Positions 1 to 4,272 of a stretch of 7,608 nucleotides of DNA are shown piece by piece. Below the pieces are notes generated by a model. The model ran no database searches. It was not told the origin of the DNA and saw only the letters and a program-made list of their open reading frames with translations. Positions within the stretch are counted from its first letter, which is position 1. Each line of letters starts with the position of its first letter. The stretch comes from Treponema sp. (GTDB lineage: Bacteria; Spirochaetota; Spirochaetia; Treponematales; Breznakiellaceae): NCBI GenBank assembly GCA_031256115.1, contig JAIRRF010000001.1:1-7608 (forward strand). Direction: 5' to 3'. Position numbers and translations under genes: made by a program.

Positions 1-167
1 AAATCAGTGCGGGTGACAAGGTTATGCCGGCTTTCCCAGGAACCACTATGGAGGAGTTCAGGAACCAGCACAGGATCATGTCTTGATTCTTCGGTTGGCA
101 TTTGTTGGGCAAACAGCTCAGGTAAAGAAACTATTGCCAGCAGGAGAAAATATAATAGGGTTTTCAT
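1..167 (-). CDS. Secreted protein of unknown function, 5' part only
   Basis: The minus strand is open from an ATG at 167-165 to the window edge, giving 55 residues and then a cut. The N-terminus looks like a Sec signal peptide: MKTLLYFLLLAIVSLPELFA, with a short Lys-containing start, a Leu-rich hydrophobic core and a probable signal-peptidase I site after FA, before QQMPTEE. The mature part that is visible is polar and shows no domain I recognise. An AGGGGG stretch lies only 1 nt before the ATG, which is closer than usual, but an in-frame stop about 20 nt upstream rules out a much longer protein. The gene is divergent from the lipoprotein gene at 273. Export is well supported by the signal peptide; the function is unknown because most of the protein is outside the window. 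Confidence 0.7.
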   Translation of the reverse strand, partial: MKTLLYFLLLAIVSLPELFAQQMPTEESRHDPVLVPELLHSGSWESRHNLVTRTD

Positions 168-170
168 ACC

Positions 171-180
171 CCCTATAGGG
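171..180. repeat. 10-bp perfect palindrome CCCTATAGGG
   Basis: CCCTATAGGG reads the same on both strands. It covers the presumed ribosome binding site of the minus-strand secreted-protein gene, so it could be a small operator or just a chance palindrome. There is no second copy in the window to support a regulator-binding role. Confidence 0.4.
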
Positions 181-184
181 CAGA

Positions 185-240
185 ACTATGCATGGCGCTT
201 TTATATAAATCAAATTATGTGATAAAATATATTATCTTAT
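185..240. promoter_or_regulatory. AT-rich divergent promoter region (weak candidates)
   Basis: This AT-rich stretch separates two divergent genes and must hold their promoters if they are transcribed separately. For the minus gene, TTGATT (213-208) lies 17 nt from CATAGT (190-185), a fair but imperfect sigma-70 pair that would start RNA about 10 nt before its ATG. For the plus gene, several -10-like hexamers sit at 223-235 (TAAAAT, TATATT, TATTAT) without a convincing -35. The region also has two copies of ATGCATG (188-194 and 243-249). None of these elements is strong enough to name a single start site. Confidence 0.3.
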
Positions 241-272
241 TAATGCATGCAAATTTACCGAAATTATCTGTA

Positions 273-689
273 GTGAAAAAACATTTTTTATGTTTAATAC
301 TGGTACTATTACTGTCAGCGGCCGGATTTGTTGGCTGCAAATCAACGCAAAAAATCCCCTTAATTCAAAAAACGGAAGATGAATCGCTGCTTGGGACAAT
401 TTGGACCAGGGTTCCTTTGAATGGCAATTCAAACTTAGATCAGGAAGAATGGCAATTTATTGAAGATGATGTTCTCTTGATTGTCAAAAACGGCAGGCAG
501 AATAATTCATGGGATCGAAATGGTTCATCCGTTACAATTTCGATAAATGATAACTATGCAACATATAAGTTTCAGATTATTAACCCTTATTTAATGAAAG
601 GAACAGGCAGGAATGTCAGAGGCATAGAATGGCCCGCCGAACTAAGAAAAACACAAATCCCCCAGGCTTACCCTGGGGCTTCACCCTGA
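273..689 (+). CDS. Small lipoprotein of unknown function
   Basis: The GTG at 273 gives a 138-residue protein beginning MKKHFLCLILVLLLSAAG, a textbook type II signal sequence with a FVGC lipobox, so Cys22 should be lipidated and the protein anchored to a membrane. Phe at -3 is unusual outside spirochaetes, whose lipoboxes are looser. The roughly 117-residue mature part has LGTIW near its start, then alternating hydrophobic and polar stretches typical of a small beta-barrel or lipocalin-like fold; I recognise no family. In-frame ATGs at 192 and 243 would add 27 or 10 residues before the signal sequence. They are less likely because they displace the positively charged N-terminus, but no start has a good ribosome binding site. 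The gene is visibly richer in A+T than its neighbours. Its last codons and stop lie inside a 13-nt tandem repeat, so the tail from about PQAYPGASP may not be ancestral. Confidence 0.68.
   Translation: MKKHFLCLILVLLLSAAGFVGCKSTQKIPLIQKTEDESLLGTIWTRVPLNGNSNLDQEEWQFIEDDVLLIVKNGRQNNSWDRNGSSVTISINDNYATYKFQIINPYLMKGTGRNVRGIEWPAELRKTQIPQAYPGASP
660..678 (+). other. 7-bp stem-loop at the lipoprotein 3' end
   Basis: CCCCAGG (660-666) pairs with CCTGGGG (672-678) around a 5-nt loop. It lies inside the last codons of the lipoprotein and no T-run follows, so it is a poor intrinsic terminator. A second short dyad, CACCTT with AAGGTG (695-707), follows after the stop. Either could stabilise the mRNA end; both may simply be by-products of the tandem repeat they sit in. 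Confidence 0.35.
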
Positions 690-702
690 GGCTTCACCTT
701 CA
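665..702. repeat. Degenerate 13-nt tandem repeat, about 3 units
   Basis: The units are GGCTTACCCTGG (665-676, one base short), GGCTTCACCCTGA (677-689) and GGCTTCACCTTCA (690-702). The two full units match at 11 of 13 positions. The TGA stop of the lipoprotein is the end of the second unit. Because 13 is not a multiple of 3, gain or loss of one unit would shift the reading frame and change the C-terminus. Confidence 0.65.
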
Positions 703-773
703 AGGTGCAAAGCTTTCCCGCAGTGTGTCTATATCCAGTAGATTATAATAATCCATGCTGCTAATTTTTTCTC

Positions 774-802
774 TTGCAAAAAAAAACAACTTCCCCTATA
801 AT
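774..802 (+). promoter_or_regulatory. Sigma-70 type promoter of the hydrogenase operon
   Basis: TTGCAA (774-779) is a good -35 box and TATAAT (797-802) a perfect -10 box, separated by the ideal 17 nt. An A-run fills the start of the spacer. Transcription would start near 808-811, leaving a leader of only about 20 nt before the hydC ATG at 831. This leaves little room for a riboswitch or attenuator, so any control probably acts on initiation. The assignment rests on hexamers and spacing only. Confidence 0.75.
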
Positions 803-820
803 GGGTTAAATTATCTCTTT

Positions 821-825
821 GGGGG
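821..825 (+). promoter_or_regulatory. Ribosome binding site deciding the hydC start
   Basis: GGGGG lies 5 nt before the ATG at 831. An in-frame TTG at 819 overlaps this site and has no ribosome binding site of its own, so 831 is the preferred start. Confidence 0.55.
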
Positions 826-830
826 TTTTC

Positions 831-1328
831 ATGGCTCAAGCGGTAGCGCAAACGGCGGTGAAGGAAGAAATTACGTTTCCTCCTGAATTAATTGCTTTTA
901 TTGATGAATGGAAGGTAAAACCGGGGAGTCTAATCATGATTCTGCATAAGACCCAGGAAACCTTTGGTTTTATTTCCCATCCGGCGGCGGAAAAACTTTC
1001 CCTTCTTACAGGCATATCCCTGGCCCGGATCTACGGGGTTATTACTTTTTATCACTTTTTTAAGACCACTAAACCGGGCAAGTATAAGATTTCCGTATGC
1101 CTGGGGACCGCCTGCTATCTGAAGGGCGGTCAGGATTTAATAGAAGAAGCCCGGAGTATCCTGGGTATAGCAGAAGACGGGGTTACTGAAGACGGTCTTT
1201 TTTCCATTGATCCGGTCCGTTGTGTTGGCTGCTGCGGACTGGCGCCTGTTATTGTGGTGGGTAACGATACCTACGGAAAAGTAACCAAGGACATGCTGCC
1301 GGAAATAATCGCCAAATACCGCAATTAA
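831..1328 (+). CDS. hydC: NuoE-like [2Fe-2S] subunit of NAD(P)-linked [FeFe]-hydrogenase (HydC/HndA)
   Basis: This 165-residue protein matches the length and pattern of the NuoE/24-kDa family. Residues about 15-80 form the helical N-terminal domain (PPELIAFIDEW, then ARIYGVITFYHFF). Residues about 85-165 form the thioredoxin-like domain. The [2Fe-2S] ligands are Cys90 and Cys95 (CLGTAC) and Cys131 and Cys135 (CVGCCGLAP), the usual C-x4-C and C-x3-C pairs. In HydABC and Hnd complexes this subunit sits against the NuoF-like subunit and carries an accessory [2Fe-2S] centre near the flavin. It is the first gene of the operon, directly after a strong promoter, with the GHKL ATPase gene 20 nt downstream. 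The family is clear from the motifs. Assignment to hydrogenase and not complex I follows from hydB and hydA downstream and the absence of other nuo genes. The symbol hndA would be used in the Desulfovibrio scheme. Confidence 0.95.
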   Translation: MAQAVAQTAVKEEITFPPELIAFIDEWKVKPGSLIMILHKTQETFGFISHPAAEKLSLLTGISLARIYGVITFYHFFKTTKPGKYKISVCLGTACYLKGGQDLIEEARSILGIAEDGVTEDGLFSIDPVRCVGCCGLAPVIVVGNDTYGKVTKDMLPEIIAKYRN

Positions 1329-1337
1329 AACCGTAGC

Positions 1338-1342
1338 GGAGG
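1338..1342 (+). promoter_or_regulatory. Ribosome binding site deciding a TTG start
   Basis: GGAGG lies 6 nt before the TTG at 1349 and only 3 nt before the TTG at 1346. The spacing favours 1349. No ATG or GTG is available nearby in this frame, so the ATPase gene probably uses a rare TTG start and may be made at a lower level than its neighbours. Confidence 0.6.
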
Positions 1343-1348
1343 TTTTTG

Positions 1349-1993
1349 TTGCATTTTAATTTGACCGATTTGGCGGCGGATATAACCCAGAATTGTGCCG
1401 AATCGGGGGCCGCCCAGGTAGTCTTGGAAATTCGGGAAACCTTGGGAATAGATAGAAAAGAATTCCGGTTTATCGCCGGAGACAACGGTAAGGGGATGAG
1501 CGCCGAAGGGTTGGACAGGGCGATGGATCCCTTTGTTACGGACGGGGTAAAACATCCCGGAAGAAAGGTGGGGCTGGGAATCCCCTTTCTTATCCAGACC
1601 GCCCTTCAGTCGGGAGGCGGCTGGAAAATAAGTACTGCAAAGGCCGGATGTGAAAGAACCCTGCGCAAGGGCGGTATTGATACCGGCGGGCCGGAACCTG
1701 TTGTCAGCGAAGCCGGTACCACCGTGGAAGCATGGTTTGATCTGGGTAATATGGATACTCCCCCGGTGGGGGACATTCCCGGTCTTTTCCGGACCGTAAT
1801 GCTCTTTACCGGCCCGGAAGAGATAATAATTAAGCGAAGCCGCCTGGCCTCCGGAAACGGTGGGCTGGACTATGAGTTAAAAAGGACGGAACTGGTGGAA
1901 GTCCTGGGGGGAGATTTGGAAGATGTTTCATCCCTGGTGTTGCTGGGGAAATACCTCCGATCCCTTGAAGGTGAAGATGATGATAGTAGTTAG
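1349..1993 (+). CDS. Stand-alone GHKL (histidine-kinase-like) ATPase in the hydrogenase operon
   Basis: The 214-residue protein starts at a TTG. Its first 135 residues carry the nucleotide-binding boxes of the GHKL fold: an N-box with Asp11 and Asn15 (DITQNCAESG), a G1 box DNGKGM at 45-50, a G2 box GRKVGLGIPF at 71-80, and GTTVEAWF near 123-130 like the later GHKL strand. I see no DHp domain with a phospho-accepting histidine, no sensor domain, no membrane segment and no receiver domain, so it is not a complete sensor kinase. Residues about 136-214 have no fold I recognise and end in an acidic tail (EGEDDDSS). A gene of this kind is found at the same place in some other HydABC operons, for example hydE of Acetobacterium woodii (recalled, not searched; unrelated to the maturase HydE). 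It may regulate or help assemble the complex in an ATP-dependent way, but that is inference. Confidence 0.82.
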   Translation: MHFNLTDLAADITQNCAESGAAQVVLEIRETLGIDRKEFRFIAGDNGKGMSAEGLDRAMDPFVTDGVKHPGRKVGLGIPFLIQTALQSGGGWKISTAKAGCERTLRKGGIDTGGPEPVVSEAGTTVEAWFDLGNMDTPPVGDIPGLFRTVMLFTGPEEIIIKRSRLASGNGGLDYELKRTELVEVLGGDLEDVSSLVLLGKYLRSLEGEDDDSS

Positions 1994-2021
1994 TAGTTAG
2001 TGATTAGTAGTTGATAGTGGA
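1984..2021. repeat. Short degenerate TAGT/TTAG repeat
   Basis: The stretch consists of repeated TAGTAGT, TTAGTGA and TTAGTAGT units and begins within the last codons of the ATPase gene, supplying its TAG stop at 1991-1993. It fills most of the largest gap inside the operon (55 nt). Similar low-complexity repeats are common between genes in some bacteria; no function is evident. Confidence 0.5.
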
Positions 2022-2048
2022 AGAAAAACATATTAAGGAGACCAGGAA

Positions 2049-2438
2049 ATGGCAATGACATTGGACGAGCTTCGAAAGCTCAGGGAAACCAAGAAGACAG
2101 ACATCCAGCGGCGCGAAGCCGAAGGAAAGGACATCCAGATTATTGTAGGTATGGGAACCTGCGGTCTTGCCGCCGGAGCTAAAAATACCCTGGATGCATT
2201 TATTAATGCCCTGGACGATAACAAACTGGTGGACAAGGTTATGGTCAGGCAAACCGGATGTATGGGACTTTGCCATTCCGAACCCACCGTGGAACTTATC
2301 GCTCCGGGCATGCCCAATGTGATCTACGGTAATGTGGATGGGGCGGTGGCAAAAGAAATCGTTATTAAACATATCCTGGGCAAGGAACTGTTGGAAAAAA
2401 ATATCCTTCACAAGCCCGCAGCGGATATAATGAAATAG
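2049..2438 (+). CDS. hndB: HndB/HydD-like thioredoxin-fold accessory subunit
   Basis: This 129-residue protein has a basic/acidic helical N-terminus (1-28) followed by a thioredoxin-like ferredoxin domain. GTCGLAAGA (36-44) and QTGCMGLCHSEP (68-79) are signatures of the HndB family of NADP-reducing hydrogenases. The only cysteines are Cys38, Cys71 and Cys75. The fourth ligand of a usual thioredoxin-like [2Fe-2S] ferredoxin is absent, so a canonical all-cysteine cluster is unlikely unless a non-Cys ligand serves. The protein resembles the N-terminal domain of the next gene product, HydB, around QTGCxGxC, suggesting a shared ancestor. AAGGAG ends 8 nt before the ATG, and the TAG stop overlaps the ribosome binding site of hydB, so the two are probably co-translated. 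The likely role is a structural or accessory subunit of the hydrogenase complex. In the HydABC naming it corresponds to HydD. Confidence 0.85.
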   Translation: MAMTLDELRKLRETKKTDIQRREAEGKDIQIIVGMGTCGLAAGAKNTLDAFINALDDNKLVDKVMVRQTGCMGLCHSEPTVELIAPGMPNVIYGNVDGAVAKEIVIKHILGKELLEKNILHKPAADIMK

Positions 2439-2447
2439 GAGCGAAAT

Positions 2448-4259
2448 ATGGCGTATAATCATTTTATCCTGTGCTGCGGCGGTACTGCCTGCGAGTCCAA
2501 CAAGGGAAAGGAAATTTACGACGAGCTAATTAAGGAAGCCGCAGCCCAAAACGTGACCAAGGAAGTCCAGATTGTACAAACCGGCTGTTTCGGTTTTTGT
2601 GAACGGGGCCCCATCCTCAAGGTACTTCCGGAAGAATCTTTTTATGTGGATGTAAGGCCCGAAGATGCCAGGGAAATTATTGCCGAACAGATCGTCAAGG
2701 GGCGGGAAGTCAAGCGGCTCCTTTACAAAGAAGATGAGGCAAAGAAAGAAACAGCTATCGAAGACATTAAATTCTACCAAAAACAGTTCCGGGTGGTGCT
2801 TCGTAACTGCGGCGTTATTGACCCCGAAAATATTGACGAATACATAGCCCGGGAAGGTTACAGCGGCATGGAAAAAGTCCTGTTCCAGTGGACACAGGAG
2901 CAGATAATCGAAGAAGTTAAAGCCTCGGGACTCCGGGGACGGGGCGGGGCGGGTTTTCCCACCTGGCTAAAATGGGATCTTTGCCGTAAAGCCCAGGGGG
3001 ACATTAAGTATGTGATCTGTAATGCCGATGAAGGGGATCCGGGGGCCTACATGGATCGGTCCACCATTGAAGGAGATCCCCATTCAATCATCGAAGGGAT
3101 GATCACCGCCGGTAAAGCCATCGGCGCAAACCAGGGTTTTGTATATATCCGGGCTGAATATCCCCTGGCCATTGACCGGCTAAAAATTGCCCTGGACCAG
3201 GCCAAGAAATACGGCCTTTTGGGGAAAAATATCCTGGGTTCGGGCTTTGATTTTGACATTGAAATTCGCCTTGGCGCCGGGGCCTTTGTCTGCGGCGAAG
3301 AAACGGCGTTAATAAAATCCGTCGAAGGGAACCGGGGAATGCCCGTACCCAAGCCTCCTTTCCCGGCAAACAAGGGACTGTGGCAGCGGCCTACGATTAT
3401 TAACAACGTAGAAACCCTGGCCAATATTCCGATAATTACCGCCAGGGGCGGCGCATGGCTTGCCAAAATCGGTACGGAAAAATCCAAGGGTACAAAAGTA
3501 TTCGCCCTGACCGGTAAAGTCCTTAATTCCGGACTGGTGGAAGTGCCCATGGGTACTACCCTTAGGGAAATTGTTTTCGAAATCGGCGGGGGCATTAAGG
3601 ACGGCAAGAAGTTCAAGGGTGTTCAAACCGGCGGCCCCTCGGGTGGAATCCTTACGGAAAAATCCCTGGACCTCCCCATTGATTTTGAAACCTTAACCGC
3701 CAACGGCTCCATGATGGGTTCCGGCGGTATGATCGTCATGGACGAAGATGACTGCGTGGTGGACGTGTCCCGGTTCTACATGGATTTCTGCGTGGACGAA
3801 AGCTGCGGCAAGTGTTCACCCTGCCGGATCGGTACCACCCAGATCCTTAAGCTTTTGGAAAAAATTGCCAAGGGCAACGGAGAAGAAGAGGATTTGGATA
3901 AACTTAAATCCATTGGCGATGCGATGACCAAGGCTTCTCTTTGTATGCTGGGCTGTACCGCGGCAAACCCCGTCATGTCCACGATCAAGAACTTTCCCGA
4001 AGAATATATGGAACACATCCGGGACAAGAAGTGCCGTTCCGGCAAATGCAAGAGCCTGGTGCGTTTTATGATTGATCCGGCAAAATGTATAGGCTGCGGA
4101 GCCTGCGCAAAAAAATGTCCCGCCAACTGCATTACACCGGAGGATGCGGCGAAGTACCCGGACAAAAAACGGCCTCCCGTTATAATTGATCAGAGCGCCT
4201 GTTTAAAATGCGGCGAGTGTCTTAAGACCTGTAAATTCAGCGCAATCCTAAAGGGTTAG
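2448..4259 (+). CDS. hydB: NuoF-like FMN/NAD(P)H-binding subunit of [FeFe]-hydrogenase (HydB/HndC)
   Basis: The 603-residue protein is complete. Residues 1-95 are a thioredoxin-like [2Fe-2S] domain with Cys10, Cys15, Cys47 and Cys51 (QTGCFGFCE). Residues about 110-520 are the NuoF core: GLRGRGGAGFPTWLKW (161-176) and CNADEGDPGAYMDR (191-204) for FMN/NAD(H), GAGAFVCGEETALIKSVEG (276-294), and a [4Fe-4S] site ESCGKCSPCR with Cys453, Cys456, Cys459 and a distant Cys499. The C-terminus is a two-cluster ferredoxin: Cys547, 550, 553, 557 and Cys585, 588, 591, 595. His523, Cys529 and Cys534 between them are consistent with the metal site reported in related HydB structures, though this is recalled. 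The subunit oxidises or reduces NAD(P)H at FMN and passes electrons to HydA and ferredoxin. TAGGAG ends 6 nt before the ATG. The extra N- and C-terminal FeS domains distinguish it from complex I NuoF. Cofactor preference for NAD or NADP cannot be read here. Confidence 0.96.
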   Translation: MAYNHFILCCGGTACESNKGKEIYDELIKEAAAQNVTKEVQIVQTGCFGFCERGPILKVLPEESFYVDVRPEDAREIIAEQIVKGREVKRLLYKEDEAKKETAIEDIKFYQKQFRVVLRNCGVIDPENIDEYIAREGYSGMEKVLFQWTQEQIIEEVKASGLRGRGGAGFPTWLKWDLCRKAQGDIKYVICNADEGDPGAYMDRSTIEGDPHSIIEGMITAGKAIGANQGFVYIRAEYPLAIDRLKIALDQAKKYGLLGKNILGSGFDFDIEIRLGAGAFVCGEETALIKSVEGNRGMPVPKPPFPANKGLWQRPTIINNVETLANIPIITARGGAWLAKIGTEKSKGTKVFALTGKVLNSGLVEVPMGTTLREIVFEIGGGIKDGKKFKGVQTGGPSGGILTEKSLDLPIDFETLTANGSMMGSGGMIVMDEDDCVVDVSRFYMDFCVDESCGKCSPCRIGTTQILKLLEKIAKGNGEEEDLDKLKSIGDAMTKASLCMLGCTAANPVMSTIKNFPEEYMEHIRDKKCRSGKCKSLVRFMIDPAKCIGCGACAKKCPANCITPEDAAKYPDKKRPPVIIDQSACLKCGECLKTCKFSAILKG

Positions 4260-4260
4260 A

Positions 4261-4266
4261 AAGGAG
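4261..4266 (+). promoter_or_regulatory. Ribosome binding site deciding the hydA start
   Basis: AAGGAG is followed by three consecutive in-frame candidates: GTG 4270, ATG 4273 and ATG 4276, at 3, 6 and 9 nt. The spacing best suits ATG 4273. The choice alters the protein by one residue only. Confidence 0.7.
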
Positions 4267-4272
4267 CTAGTG

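Noticed and set aside
7..222. 71-residue open frame on the plus strand at the left edge
   Set aside because: It overlaps the minus-strand gene that starts at 167 and has a clear signal peptide. The plus frame shows no recognisable protein features.
803..830. A riboswitch or attenuator in the hydC leader
   Set aside because: The predicted leader is about 20 nt, too short for any known riboswitch class, and no stem-loop is visible.
819..831. TTG at 819 as the hydC start
   Set aside because: It would overlap the GGGGG ribosome binding site that serves ATG 831, lies only about 10 nt past the predicted transcript start, and adds residues not expected in the family.
1349..1993. A complete two-component sensor kinase
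   Set aside because: No DHp domain with a phospho-accepting histidine, no sensor domain and no membrane segment is present, and no response regulator is adjacent.
2004..2462. Minus-strand open frame (152 codons) opposite the HndB-like gene
   Set aside because: The plus-strand frame has a conserved family motif, a good ribosome binding site and fits the operon. The antisense frame has none of these.
3047..3616. Long minus-strand open frame (189 codons) inside hydB
   Set aside because: It lies antisense to the conserved NuoF core and has no domain signature. The GC-rich third positions of hydB explain the absence of stops.
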